From CAVXXD01 sp963765625 (GTDB lineage: Bacteria; Actinomycetota; Geothermincolia; Geothermincolales; Geothermincolaceae): a DNA stretch of 64,000 nucleotides. The stretch lies in the NCBI GenBank assembly GCA_963765625.1, contig CAVXXD010000015.1, forward strand, positions 62,001-126,000, written 5' to 3'. Below the pieces are notes generated by a model, which saw only the letters and a list, made by a program, of their open reading frames with translations, had not been told where the DNA came from and did not search any database. Position 1 is the stretch's first letter; each line of letters begins with the position of its first letter. A program made the position numbers and the translations under genes. Below are positions 10,121 to 19,172 of the stretch, piece by piece.

Positions 10121-10381
10121 CTAACGGGATTCAACGGTCAGCCTGATCGCGGTTCTCTCTTCACCGTCGATCTCAACATCGGTAAAGGACGGGACGCAGA
10201 TAAGGTCCATTCCACTGGGAGCGACGAAACCGCGAGCGATGGCGATGGCTTTGATGGCCTGGTTCAAGGCTCCCGCTCCGATGACCTGCATCTCGGCCTC
10301 TCCTGATTCTCGCAGGACGCCCGCAAGAGCTCCTGCGACAGAGTTCGGATTGGACTTAGAAGATACCTTCAATACTTCCAT
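10121..10381 (-). CDS. spoVS: Stage V sporulation protein S
   Basis: The 86-residue protein matches SpoVS nearly end to end, including SNPNSVAGALAGVLRESG, IGAGALNQAIKAIAIARG and GEERTAIRL. SpoVS is a small Alba-like protein that affects septation and sporulation in Bacillus. It is also widespread in non-sporulating bacteria, so its presence does not prove sporulation. The ATG at 10381 is preceded by GGGAGG; a GTG directly before it at 10384 would add one residue. It lies downstream of rny, as in many Gram-positive genomes. It has its own strong promoter candidate at 10473-10501. Confidence 0.95.
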   Translation of the reverse strand: MEVLKVSSKSNPNSVAGALAGVLRESGEAEMQVIGAGALNQAIKAIAIARGFVAPSGMDLICVPSFTDVEIDGEERTAIRLTVESR

Positions 10382-10472
10382 CACTCGGCTTCCTCCCGTT
10401 GTAAAGATGTACTACGAATCTCCAGGCAACCCCGTCTTTTATGAAAATCAGTATATCATCATGATAGCCGTC

Positions 10473-10501
10473 ATTATAATTGCCGGATTACTCCTCGTCA
10501 A
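10473..10501 (-). promoter_or_regulatory. Sigma-70-type promoter for spoVS
   Basis: On the minus strand TTGACG (10501-10496), a 17-base spacer and a perfect TATAAT (10478-10473) form a near-consensus promoter. It would give a leader of about 85 bases before spoVS. The -35 box overlaps the probable end of the GHKL ATPase gene. Confidence 0.75.
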
Positions 10502-11587
10502 AAGTCACGATGATGACAAGTTTGTTGCCGGAACGCTTGATGCGGCAGTCCAAGGCCTTCATGAAGTACTTGCCACCGACTTAGTCGGAAGAAAGTATTA
10601 TCTCCCCGGCCAGTTGGTCGATATCCTGTCGGCTGAGACGTCGAGAGAGTTTATCGCTGGAACGTGAGTCTTTCCGGTCGTAACGCCGTGCCCGGCACTG
10701 CTTTCAAGAAGGTTATCCGTCCTCGCCGTGACCATTTCGTTCAGGGAAGGAAGTGGTTCTATTTCGCCCTCGAGGATACGAAAGGCGTTCCTTTCCGACA
10801 CCGCGATCCCCAGTTCGCTTGTGGCGTAGGACGCGAGCTCCTTGCCTTCACGCTGCGAATGCAGGCCGAACCACAGGGGCGGTGCCCCGTCACTGTCCTT
10901 GAAACCCTTTCTGGCCAGCTCGCGAGCGTCGTCATACAGCGTAGCCAGGATCTCGGCATTGGAGCCCAGGTAGATCAAGGGTGGGCGATCCTCGAAGGTG
11001 AACTCCACCAGGGACCTTAAGATGTTATGGGGGCCCGTGGCTCCAGGTCTGCCTTCGTCCATTGTTATCTGCGGCCAGGTGGACTGGTCTTTGCGTTCCG
11101 GCAGCTTTTCCAGGTCGATAAGTGCCATGAAGATGGACCCCTGGCCTTCCTGGGAGTTCACCAGCTCGATACTCTTGACGGTGTGCTTTATGGAGAACAG
11201 GGCCATACCGCGGCCGTGGACACCGTAAGAATCCCGTAATACCTGCTCCACCTTTGAAGTCACGCGAGATTCGAATATCTTGGTCTGCACCGGCTGAGGG
11301 ATCCCGTACCCCTGGTCGAGCACTGTCAGGTGGCGCCAGCGGTTTTTTTCCTTTTGAGAGGCGACGTAGATGCGGGTTGCCCCGGCATCACGTGAATTTC
11401 GAACCAGCTCAACCGCTACGTCTTCCACACAACGGATGTCCTGCTGAGCCTGACGCCTTTCCGCCTCCGTTATCCTCAAGCGGACGTAGCCGAACCCCAG
11501 TTCTTCTTCTACATTGAGGGTGCTCTTGCTGGTAAACCCCTTGACGAAATCAAGAAGCTCACTCTCCTGTCCGCTCGAATCGGGCAT
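10488..11587 (-). CDS. Uncharacterised GHKL-family ATPase (C-terminus disturbed)
   Basis: The N-terminal half is a GHKL ATP-binding domain. The N-box is ELVRNSRDAGAT, the DxGxG loop is LDQGYGIP, and the glycine-rich lid is YGVHGRGMALFSIKHTV. The ELVRNSRDAGAT element is closer to MutL/Hsp90-like members than to histidine kinases, and no DHp domain is present. Uninterrupted reading stops at 10598. A +1 shift near 10630 continues as DQLAGEIILSSD, then an in-frame TAA, then a plausible hydrophobic C-terminus (NKLVIIVTFDEE) ending at 10488. I therefore give the longer span of about 366 residues with doubt about the end. It lies between rny and spoVS, which suggests, without proof, a link to RNA turnover or envelope functions. 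Confidence 0.7.
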
Positions 11588-11631
11588 AAGCTTTCTCGTC
11601 CCCTGCGTCCAGAAGTCCTTCGGCGGTTTGC

Positions 11632-13168
11632 CTATTTGGCGTATTCTACCGAACGGGTCTCGCGGATGACGGTCACCTTTATCTGTCCGGGATAGTCGAG
11701 CTCCGCTTCGATCTGTCGGGCAAGTTCCTTGGTAAGAGCCACGCAGCGCACGTCATCGATGACGTCGCTTTTGACCATGACTCGTATCTCGCGTCCTGCC
11801 TGCAGGGCGTATGAGCTGTCCACTCCCTCGAAGGATTCCGCCAGGTTCTCCAGCTTTTCCAGCCGCTTGATGTAGCTCTCCAGAGTCTCGCGTCGAGCTC
11901 CCGGCCTGGCCGCGCTGATGGCATCAGCGGCCTGCACCAGAACCGCTTCGATGGTCTTGGCCTCGATGTCGGCATGGTGCGACTCGATTGCATGGACGAT
12001 GTTGGCATTCTCCTTGAGGCGTTTCGCCAATTCCGCTCCTATGACGGCGTGAGAACCCTCGACCTCGTGGTCGATGGCTTTCCCGATGTCATGCAGGAAA
12101 CCGGCACGTTTGGCAGTCTTGATGTCGATATTCAGCTCCGCGGCCATTATCCCCGACAGGTGGGCTACTTCCAGGGAATGCTTGAGCACGTTCTGCCCGT
12201 AGCTGGTGCGGTATTTTAGCCTGCCGATGACCTTTATCAGCTCTGGGTGCAAACCGTGCACGCCCGCGTCGAAGGCGGCCTGTTCCCCAGCGTCCTTTAT
12301 GTCAGCTTCTACTTCAGCCTTGGATTTTTCGAACATCTCCTCGATGCGAGCCGGCTGAATGCGTCCGTCGGCGATGAGGCGCTCCAGGGTCAACCGTCCG
12401 ATCTCCCGCCTGACTGCATCGAAGCTCGAGAGAATCACCGCTTCAGGCGTGTCGTCGATTATCAGGTTTATGCCGGTCAATGTCTCGAAGGTGCGGATGT
12501 TGCGTCCTTCCCGGCCGATTATCCTGCCCTTCATCTCGTCGCCCGGGAGAGACACGACCGATACCGTGGTTTCGGCCACATGGTCCGAAGCACATCTCTG
12601 AATGGCCAGGGCGATGATGTTCTTGGCCCTTTTTTCGGCTTCCTCCTTGGTGCGTGCTTCTATCTGCTTGATTATCTGAGCCTGTTCCAGGATGGTCTCT
12701 TCCTCTACCTGTTTCATTATGATGGACCTTGCTTCGTCCTTGGAGAGGTTGGCGACCTGCTCAAGCAGGATCTTCTGCTCTTCCAGGGATCTTTCATACT
12801 TGCTTTTCAGGTTGTTAAGCTCGTTTTCCTTGTTGGTTATGGAGCGCTCTCTCTTTTCCAGGGCTTCTGACTTGTTATCAAGAGCCTCCTCCCTCTGCAG
12901 GACCCTTCTCTCGAAGCGCTGTAATTCGCTTCGCCTGGTCTTAAGCTCCTGCTCAGCTTCATTACGCATGTTGAAGATATAATCTTTAGCCTCAACTAAA
13001 GATTCACGCTTTTCTGGACTCCGCGATCTTGGTGGCGTCTTCGACTATACGCTTAGCCTCTGATTCCGCTGACGAGATCTTTGCTTCCGCGAAGTACTTC
13101 CTGATGATCACACCGGCGACTACCCCCAGGGCAAGTCCGGCTATGGCGATCAAGATATATCCCAGCAT
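11632..13168 (-). CDS. rny: Ribonuclease Y (one apparent frameshift)
   Basis: RNase Y is a membrane-anchored endoribonuclease that initiates mRNA decay. The N-terminus is a single membrane helix (MLGYILIAIAGLALGVVAGV). A long charged coiled coil follows, then a KH domain (GRIIGREGRNIRTFE) and an HD domain with HDIGKAIDHE. The frame breaks near 13010 in a run of four A; dropping one A joins ESRK to RESLVEAKD and gives about 511 residues, normal for the family. The ATG at 13168 has AGGAGG upstream. It follows recX, with a hairpin of terminator type just before its start (13199-13226), and precedes the GHKL ATPase. Confidence 0.95.
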
Positions 13169-13198
13169 ATCGGTCCTCCTTGCTTTTGCTTCTTAATA

Positions 13199-13226
13199 GA
13201 AAAAATGCTGAGTTTCCCCAGCATTT
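13199..13226 (-). terminator. Intrinsic terminator or attenuator between recX and rny
   Basis: An 8-bp stem AAATGCTG/CAGCATTT with an 8-base loop is followed on the minus strand by TTTTTTCT. It lies about 125 bases beyond the recX stop but only 31 bases before the rny ATG, so it could end the recA-recX message or act in the rny leader. The rest of the 183-base gap holds a TTGACA (near 13246) with no clear -10 and a short GC hairpin at 13272-13287. Confidence 0.7.
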
Positions 13227-13351
13227 CCTGGACAAATAGGGCTGATTGTCAATCCAGAACTATATCTTAACTGCGCGTTTCCGCGCACCCTATTCAACAT
13301 AAATATGCTTATGGAAGCTCGCATTTATTTTAGATTACCCCGGCTCTATGG

Positions 13352-13846
13352 TCAAGGAAACGGGTCATCTCCACTTTCCTCGGATGAAAGCTGGTCCAGG
13401 ACCTTGATGATCGTTCCCGTGGAAAAACCCCTTCTTCTGAGATGACCGGAGACACGCGCCTTCCGGGACTTGAGTCCCCTCGGCCTGGATTTCCAGCTTT
13501 TTCGTCCGGCGGCAAGTGCCGTTTCAAGACATTCTTCTTCCGAGAGAAACCGCTGCATGGCCTGGTCGGCATCATCCCTGCTTATTCCGCGCTTCAGCAT
13601 TTCCTGACGCACCCGGGCTGGCCCCCAGCCCCGTTCGGGAGCGGTGCGGGCCAGGATGTCGGCCAGCCGGCTATCGTCTATCAGCCTGGAGGCTTGTAGT
13701 GATCCAGCCACGCTGGAGGCCGTTTCCTCGTCGTACCCTTTTCGTACAAGGTAAGATTCGACCTCCCGCACGCTACGCTCTTTCAGACTCATGTAATAAA
13801 GGGCCCTTTGACGGGCCCCCGATTCCTTGGATTTGTCGCTTTCCAT
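13352..13846 (-). CDS. recX: Regulatory protein RecX
   Basis: RecX binds RecA filaments and limits recombinase activity. The 164-residue protein has the usual three-helix repeats: ALYYMSLKERSVREVESYLVRK is cut here to its core ERSVREVESYL, with LIDDSRLAD and GWGPARVRQEMLKRGI further on. It starts at an ATG 17 bases after the recA stop, so the two are cotranscribed as in most bacteria. The acidic C-terminus (SSEESGDD) is family-typical. No frame problem was seen. Confidence 0.93.
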   Translation of the reverse strand: MESDKSKESGARQRALYYMSLKERSVREVESYLVRKGYDEETASSVAGSLQASRLIDDSRLADILARTAPERGWGPARVRQEMLKRGISRDDADQAMQRFLSEEECLETALAAGRKSWKSRPRGLKSRKARVSGHLRRRGFSTGTIIKVLDQLSSEESGDDPFP

Positions 13847-13863
13847 CGGATCACTCCGAACCC

Positions 13864-14902
13864 TCAGCTCGTTTCGATGGGCTCTACGACGTTGTTCGTA
13901 ACTGGTGGCAGGCTTGAGGGGATATTCAGTTTCTCGCGGAGCAGCCCGTCGATTTCGCGGGCCGCCTCTGGGTTGTCCTTTAAGAACTGCTTGGCGTTTT
14001 CCCGGCCCTGGCCGAGTTGCTCGTCGTTGTAGGTGTACCAGGACCCGCTCTTTTTAACCAGGCCGTGTTCGACTCCAAGGTCTAGAATGTTTCCCTCGGT
14101 GGAGATTCCCTGACCGTACATGATGTCGAATTCGGCCATTCGGAACGGCGGGGCCATTTTGTTCTTCACGACTTTGACTCGGACCCGGTTCCCCATCATG
14201 TCCGTCCCGACCTTGATGGTCTCGATACGCCGAACGTCCAGACGGACGGAGGCGTAGAACTTAAGTGCGTTTCCGCCCGGCGTGGTCTCGGGGTTTCCGA
14301 ACATGACCCCGATTTTCTCTCGCAGCTGGTTGATGAAGATCGCCGTCGTGTTGGACTTGCTGATGGTGCCCGACAGCTTCCGGAGCGCCTGCGACATCAG
14401 CCGGGCCTGCAGGCCGACATGGGTATCTCCCATCTCTCCTTCTATCTCCGACCGGGGAACAAGTGCCGCCACCGAATCGATTACTACTACGTCGATGGCT
14501 CCTGAGCGTACCAGCATCTCGGTTATCTCGAGGGCCTGCTCCCCCGTATCCGGTTGGGAGATGAGCAGCTCATCGGTGTCCACGCCCAGGTTTCTGGCAT
14601 AAGAAGGATCCAGGGCATGCTCAGCGTCTATGAAGGCCGCTATTCCTCCCCTTTTCTGTGCTTCCGCGATGACGTGCAGTGCGACGGTGGTTTTCCCGGA
14701 CGACTCCGGTCCGTATATCTCCACCACCCGTCCGCGGGGTATGCCACCGATGCCCAGTGCGGCGTCCAGGGATAGGGCTCCGGTGGGGATCGAGTCCACC
14801 AGGAACCGGGCGTCATCGGCTCCAAGCTTCATAATGGAGCCCTTGCCATACTGCTTTCTCTATCTGCATCAGGGCCATGTCCAGTGCCTTTTGCTTTTCC
14901 AA
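13864..14902 (-). CDS. recA: Recombinase RecA (one apparent frameshift near the N-terminus)
   Basis: RecA forms the ATP-dependent filament for strand exchange and damage signalling. The Walker A motif GPESSGKTT, FIDAEHALDP, VVVIDSVAALVP and the loop region GNPETTPGGNAL are intact. The N-terminus starts at TTG 14902 behind AGGAGGAAG and reads MEKQKALDMALMQIEK. A single extra base near 14853 then shifts the frame before QYGKGSIMKLG. With the correction the protein is about 345 residues, as expected. Without it only a truncated protein from 14832 could be read, lacking the N-terminal helix used in filament contacts. recX follows. Confidence 0.96.
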
Positions 14903-14948
14903 CTCTTCCTCCTATCGGACCTGTGAAGCGCTCACGTGGCTAAGACAT

Positions 14949-14970
14949 ATTATATGAACAGCGACGACAA
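14949..14970 (-). promoter_or_regulatory. recA promoter resembling the actinobacterial RecA-NDp (PafBC-dependent) type
   Basis: On the minus strand TTGTCG (14970-14965), then ten bases including GCTGT, then a perfect TATAAT (14954-14949). No TTGACA-like element lies at the normal -35 distance. Actinobacterial damage-inducible promoters controlled by PafBC have a TTGTC element about 11 bases before the -10, so this fits within one base. The leader would be about 40 bases. Confidence 0.5.
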
Positions 14971-14995
14971 AACCTTGTACCGCGTAGAGTCTGGT

Positions 14996-16333
14996 TCAGG
15001 ACTTTCTCATCCTGGCGATGAACATGCCGTCCAGGGAGTGAAGGTCGGGGTAGGTCTGGATGATGTCGCTTCTCTCCTGCGGCAGTGGTACGCCCAACGG
15101 GCAGAAGGGACCAGGGTCCTCGAGCCTGAAGTCGGGGTGTGAACTCAGGAATGAAGCAACTTGATCTACCGTCTCTTCCGGGGTTATCGTGCAGACCGAG
15201 TAGACCAGTACGCCTCCCGGGGACAGCGTGACGGCAGCCGCATTAAGCAGCTCCGCCTGGACAGCAGCCATCTTCAGGAGGTCTTCAGGGCGACGCTTCC
15301 ATTTCATGTCGGGACGTCTGCGCAGTGTCCCCAGGCCGCTGCAGGGCGCATCCACCAGGATGCGCTGCGCCTGTCTTCCGGCCAGTTTACGGAGACCTCG
15401 GGCATCCGCGGCCTGGTAACGTATGGAATCGAGCCCGAGGTTGCGGGCCATCTTCTCCAGCGCCTCGAGTCGGCGAGGCTTGTTGTCTATGGCGAGTATG
15501 TCGGCTCTTTCTCCAGTCAACTGGGAGAGATGGGTGGTCTTTCCGCCCGGCGCCGCGCAGGTGTCGATGATGAATTCCTGCGGCTGGGGATCGACGATAC
15601 GGGACACCAGCATGGAACTCTCGTCCTGCACCACGAAGTTCCCCTTGTCCCACTCCTCGGCCAGCATGTTCCCGGGCAGATGAAGGTTGGTCAATGCTTC
15701 GGGCAGATAACGCCCCGGCGTGAATTCGACACCGCGCTCTTTCAGTGAGGCGGAATATTCATCAACCGGATGGCGCAGGGTGTTTACCCGTATTGTCAGT
15801 GGAGCTTTACGGTTTGAGGCCACACAAAGCGAGAGGGCGCGCTCGCTCCCGAAGGTGTCTATGAGGTATTCCACCAGCCATTCCGGATGGGACTGCATCA
15901 CCGAGATGTACTCGAGTGTTTCTCCCGGCTCCGGCCAGATGATGCGGTCAAGGTCGCCTGCCATTTTACGCAGGACGGCATTTACGTAAGAAGACGGACC
16001 TCTGCCCAGGCGGTTTTTGGCTACCTCGACGGTCTCGTAGACGGCGGCATGCCCCGGCACTCTCATCTCCAGAACTTGATAAGCGCCCATACGCAATGCG
16101 CTCAACACCCGGGCATCCACTGCTTCCGACGGGCGGTCGAGATAGAAGGACAGCGCGTGGTCTATCTTTGCTCTGTAGCGGATGGTCCCGGTGGCCAGTT
16201 CGGTCACGAACGCCCGGTCCTTCTCGTTAACCCGGTTTGCTGAGAAAGAAGAACGGAGGAGCAGATGGAGGTATGCTTCCTCGTTGAGAACCCGGTCGAT
16301 TATCTCGAACGCCAGTGCGCGTGGCTCATCCAT
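14996..16333 (-). CDS. rsmB: 16S rRNA (cytosine967-C5)-methyltransferase RsmB
   Basis: A 445-residue protein with an N-terminal NusB-like RNA-binding domain (about 1-140, DRAFVTELATGTIR). The C-terminal SAM-dependent m5C methyltransferase domain shows CAAPGGKTTHLS for SAM binding, DAPCSGLGTLRR (motif IV, TPC-loop cysteine) and YSVCTITPEE (motif VI, catalytic cysteine). It methylates C967 of 16S rRNA. The start overlaps the end of fmt by 8 bases. The order def-fmt-rsmB is common. No frame breaks. Confidence 0.95.
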   Translation of the reverse strand: MDEPRALAFEIIDRVLNEEAYLHLLLRSSFSANRVNEKDRAFVTELATGTIRYRAKIDHALSFYLDRPSEAVDARVLSALRMGAYQVLEMRVPGHAAVYETVEVAKNRLGRGPSSYVNAVLRKMAGDLDRIIWPEPGETLEYISVMQSHPEWLVEYLIDTFGSERALSLCVASNRKAPLTIRVNTLRHPVDEYSASLKERGVEFTPGRYLPEALTNLHLPGNMLAEEWDKGNFVVQDESSMLVSRIVDPQPQEFIIDTCAAPGGKTTHLSQLTGERADILAIDNKPRRLEALEKMARNLGLDSIRYQAADARGLRKLAGRQAQRILVDAPCSGLGTLRRRPDMKWKRRPEDLLKMAAVQAELLNAAAVTLSPGGVLVYSVCTITPEETVDQVASFLSSHPDFRLEDPGPFCPLGVPLPQERSDIIQTYPDLHSLDGMFIARMRKS

Positions 16334-17274
16334 GCGAAAAGGCTTCCCCCGGAGCTATGCGGTGTCCACGCATGAACTCGCCGGCGGAGAGCACGCGCCC
16401 TCCTTCCGGCTGAAGGCTGGTTACCAGAACCGGGCTGGACATGGTCTGCACCAGCATCTCCTCTTTTCCAACGATTCCGATATCTCCCGGATGACCCCTA
16501 CCGGTCCGGCCGGTCAACCGGGCGCCCAGTATCTTCAGGCGCTTTCCCCTGAAGAAAGTGAATGCCCCGGGACGGGGCGATAGCCCTCTTACCTGGTTGA
16601 ACACCTGTACATCGGGACAGCCCCAATCGATCCGGCACTCTTCTCTGCTGATGGGGTGGGCGTAGGTCGCCAGGGAATGCCCCTGAGGGGTTCGCGGCAA
16701 CCCCCCATCTTTCTCCAGCTTGTCCAGGTTTCTCTTTAACATCTTAACCGCCAGGCCCGAGAGCCCCTTCTCGAGCCTGGCGAAGTCGTCAACGTCCCCT
16801 ATCTCCAGTTCCTCCTGGTCGATGACGTCACCGGTGTCAATGCCTTCGTCGAGGTAGGCCAGGGAAACGCCGGTAAGCCGGTGCCCCTGCATGATCGCAC
16901 GCTGCACCGGGGCGGCCCCTCGCAGGTGCGGCAGGAGGCTGGGATGGACGTTTATTATCCCCAGGGGAAAGCGGTCGATAAAAGACCGGGGCACGATCTT
17001 CCCGAACGCCGCGACAACCCCCAGGCTATTCTCGGGGACAGCCGGGCTCCCGTCCGGGGAGGCAGCCGCATAGTCTTCATATTCAACAAATGTTATCTCC
17101 GGCATCCTGATGGCCGCTTCCTTCACGGGAGTACTGCGGAGTTTCCTGCCCCTTCCGGCTGGACGATCGGACAGGGCAATGATCTTGGACGACATTATGC
17201 CCGCTCGCAAGAAGCCCTTCCAGGATGTCGACGGAGAAACCGGTGCTGCCTAGAAAGACGATGTCCAGCGCCAT
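16326..17274 (-). CDS. fmt: Methionyl-tRNA formyltransferase (one apparent frameshift)
   Basis: Fmt formylates initiator methionyl-tRNA using 10-formyl-THF. The N-terminus MALDIVFLGSTGFS starts at 17274. The frame breaks near 17185 at GTCGTCCAAG, where one C is extra, and resumes as KIIALSDRPAGRGRKL. The formyl-transfer region FPLGIINVHPSLLPHLRGAAPV is seen as INVHPSLLP with RGAAP and then IDTGDVI. The C-terminal OB-like domain (RIDWGCPDVQVFNQVRGLSP) completes about 315 residues. It lies 10 bases after def and overlaps rsmB by 8 bases, forming a translation-initiation and rRNA-modification operon. Confidence 0.94.
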
Positions 17275-17284
17275 ACCGAACCCC

Positions 17285-17776
17285 TTATTCCTGGAGGTCT
17301 TGGTTAAGGATCTTCATGGCTGCTATGCGGTTGGTTCTGGAGGCCCGCTCCAGGAGCAGGCCTCCGTCAAGATGATCGGTTTCGTGCATGAAGAGGCGTG
17401 CCAGCAAACCCTCCCCTCTCATGCGTATCCTGTTTCCCTTAAGGTCGGTGAACTCAATCTCCACTACGGATGGCCGTTCTACGGGGACCTGGACGTTGGG
17501 GAGGCTTAGGCACCCCTCCTCCTCCTCCTCCGTCTCCTCGGACTGGTAGACGATCTCCGGGTTGAAACATGCTACCGGGCCATCGCCGACGTCGAAGACG
17601 AAGAGCCGTTCCACCACCCCTACCTGGTTGGCTGCCAGCCCGAGTCCGGAGACGTTGTACAGGGTCTCGATGAGATCCTTTACGAGCTTTACCGATTTCT
17701 CATCGATGTTGGTGACCTCAGCGCACTTCTCCCTCAGTACGGGGTCCCCGAATGTCCTGATGCTCAATATGGCCAT
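17285..17776 (-). CDS. def: Peptide deformylase
   Basis: Deformylase removes the formyl group from nascent proteins and needs a divalent metal. All three motifs are present in the 163-residue protein: GLGLAANQVG (motif 1), EEGCLSLP with the metal-binding cysteine (motif 2) and HETDHLDG with two metal-binding histidines and the catalytic glutamate (motif 3). A phenylalanine usual in motif 3 is threonine here, a tolerated variation. It starts 12 bases after metK. In many actinobacteria priA lies between metK and def; no such gene is found here. Confidence 0.95.
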   Translation of the reverse strand: MAILSIRTFGDPVLREKCAEVTNIDEKSVKLVKDLIETLYNVSGLGLAANQVGVVERLFVFDVGDGPVACFNPEIVYQSEETEEEEEGCLSLPNVQVPVERPSVVEIEFTDLKGNRIRMRGEGLLARLFMHETDHLDGGLLLERASRTNRIAAMKILNQDLQE

Positions 17777-17788
17777 TTCATCCTCTCG

Positions 17789-18988
17789 TCAGCCAAGACC
17801 GGCTTCTTTGCGGAGTATCTCCGCCATGTCGGTCTGCTCCCAGGTGAAGTCCTTGTCCTGGCGTCCGAAATGACCGTACGCCGCGGTCTTGCGGTAGATG
17901 GGGCGGCGCAGGTCGAGCTTTTTGATGATGGCGGCGGGCCTGAGGTCGAAGTGGCCGAGTATCAGTTCTTCGATCTTCTCGAAGGGGATCTTTTCGGTCC
18001 CGAAAGTCTCGAACATCAGTGAAACGGGATGGGACTTGCCGATGGCATAAGCTACCTGGAGTTCAAACCGGTCAGCGATCCCGGCGGCCACGATGTTCTT
18101 GGCCACATACCGCGCACCGTAGGCGGCGGAACGGTCCACCTTTGTGGGATCCTTGCCGGAGAAGGCGCCTCCTCCGTGCTTGGCGGCGCCGCCATAGGTA
18201 TCGACGATGATTTTGCGACCGGTAAGACCGGTGTCGCCGTTGGGGCCGCCGATCTCGAAACGGCCGGTGGGGTTGACCAGGACCCGCAGATTCTTATCAA
18301 TGAGCTCCTCGGGGACTATCGGCTTGATGACATGCTCGATCAGGTCGGGCTTCATCAGCTCGACGATGTCCACGTTGGGGCGGTGCTGGGAGGAGATGAC
18401 GATGGTGGAGATGCGCACCGGTTTGTCGTCATCGTATTCCACCGTGACCTGGGTCTTGCCGTCGGGGCGGAGGTAAGGGAGTATCTGGGCCTTGCGCACT
18501 TCCGCCAGGCGGTGGGCCAGTTTATGGGCGTAAGTGATGGACAGGGGCATGAGTTCCTTGGTCTCGTTGCAGGCATATCCAACCATCATCCCCTGGTCCC
18601 CGGCCCCCTGGCTGTCCAGGTCCTCCTCGCCGGTGATCCCCACGCGTTCTTCGAGGGAGTGGTCGACGCCAATGGCGATGTCCTGGGATTGCGGATCGAT
18701 GCTGACGATGACGCCACAGGTGTCGCAGTCGAATCCGTACTTGGCCCGCGTATAACCTATCTCGCGGATGGTTTCCCGGACTTTGCCCGGGATGTCGATA
18801 TAGGTGTCGGTGGTCATCTCTCCTCCCACCACCACCAGGCCGGTGGTGCAGAAGGTCTCGATGGCCACACGCGACATGGGGTCATCGGCAATCGCGGCGT
18901 CCAGGATGGCGTCGGATATCTGGTCGGCTATCTTGTCAGGATGCCCCTCCGTCACCGACTCCGACGTGAAGTAATGTCTCTTTCCCAC
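17789..18988 (-). CDS. metK: S-adenosylmethionine synthetase
   Basis: MetK makes SAM from methionine and ATP. The 399-residue protein has FTSESVTEGHPDK at its N-terminus, GAGDQGMMVGYA, the phosphate loop GGGAFSGKDPTKVDRS and the C-terminal IGKSHPVS region. The start is GTG at 18988 with AAGGAG upstream. An in-frame start at 19057 was not used because it lies inside the riboswitch expression platform. Expression should be switched off by SAM through the SAM-I riboswitch at 19050-19159. def, fmt and rsmB follow and may be under the same control. Confidence 0.97.
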   Translation of the reverse strand: MGKRHYFTSESVTEGHPDKIADQISDAILDAAIADDPMSRVAIETFCTTGLVVVGGEMTTDTYIDIPGKVRETIREIGYTRAKYGFDCDTCGVIVSIDPQSQDIAIGVDHSLEERVGITGEEDLDSQGAGDQGMMVGYACNETKELMPLSITYAHKLAHRLAEVRKAQILPYLRPDGKTQVTVEYDDDKPVRISTIVISSQHRPNVDIVELMKPDLIEHVIKPIVPEELIDKNLRVLVNPTGRFEIGGPNGDTGLTGRKIIVDTYGGAAKHGGGAFSGKDPTKVDRSAAYGARYVAKNIVAAGIADRFELQVAYAIGKSHPVSLMFETFGTEKIPFEKIEELILGHFDLRPAAIIKKLDLRRPIYRKTAAYGHFGRQDKDFTWEQTDMAEILRKEAGLG

Positions 18989-19009
18989 TCGCGCTCTCCT
19001 TTCCTCGTT

Positions 19010-19041
19010 AAAAAAATCGGCCCTCCGGACAAGGGAGAGCC
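19010..19041 (-). terminator. Riboswitch-controlled intrinsic terminator before metK
   Basis: On the minus strand GGCTCTCC (19041-19034) pairs with GGAGGGCC (19026-19019), with a 7-base loop, followed by GA and seven T. The 5' arm TGGCTCTC can instead pair with GAGAGCCA at the 3' side of the aptamer P1 stem, giving an antiterminator. This is the usual OFF-switch arrangement. Confidence 0.9.
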
Positions 19042-19049
19042 AACCTGTG

Positions 19050-19159
19050 GCTCTCATCTTTCAGAGACATCCAGTCTCTGCAGGAATTGGCACCGTTTCG
19101 ATATCGATCGGTTGCCCGGGCCTCGCAGGGCCAGTCCCTCCGCCCTTCTTGATAAGAGT
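19050..19159 (-). ncRNA. SAM-I (S-box) riboswitch aptamer
   Basis: The minus-strand leader carries S-box signature elements in order: CTCTTATCAAGAAGGGCGGA, GGGACTGGCCC, CGAGGCCCGGGCAACC, GGTGCCAATTCC and GAAAGATGAGAG. P1 forms between CTCTTATC (19159-19152) and GATGAGAG (19057-19050) with one GU pair. SAM binding stabilises P1, frees the terminator arm and stops transcription before metK. Sequence and partner elements agree with the known class throughout, so the assignment is firm. Confidence 0.95.
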
Positions 19160-19172
19160 CTGCAACAATCAA

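Noticed and set aside
13272..13287. TGCGCG/CGCGCA hairpin as a second terminator before rny
   Set aside because: Short stem and no T run on either strand.
1..17274. Programmed frameshifting or gene decay as cause of the broken frames
   Set aside because: Too many unrelated essential genes are hit, no slippery-site consensus is shared, and motifs are preserved on both sides.
18989..19057. Longer metK from 19057
   Set aside because: It would translate the riboswitch antiterminator and terminator; the GTG at 18988 has a ribosome site and gives the family length.
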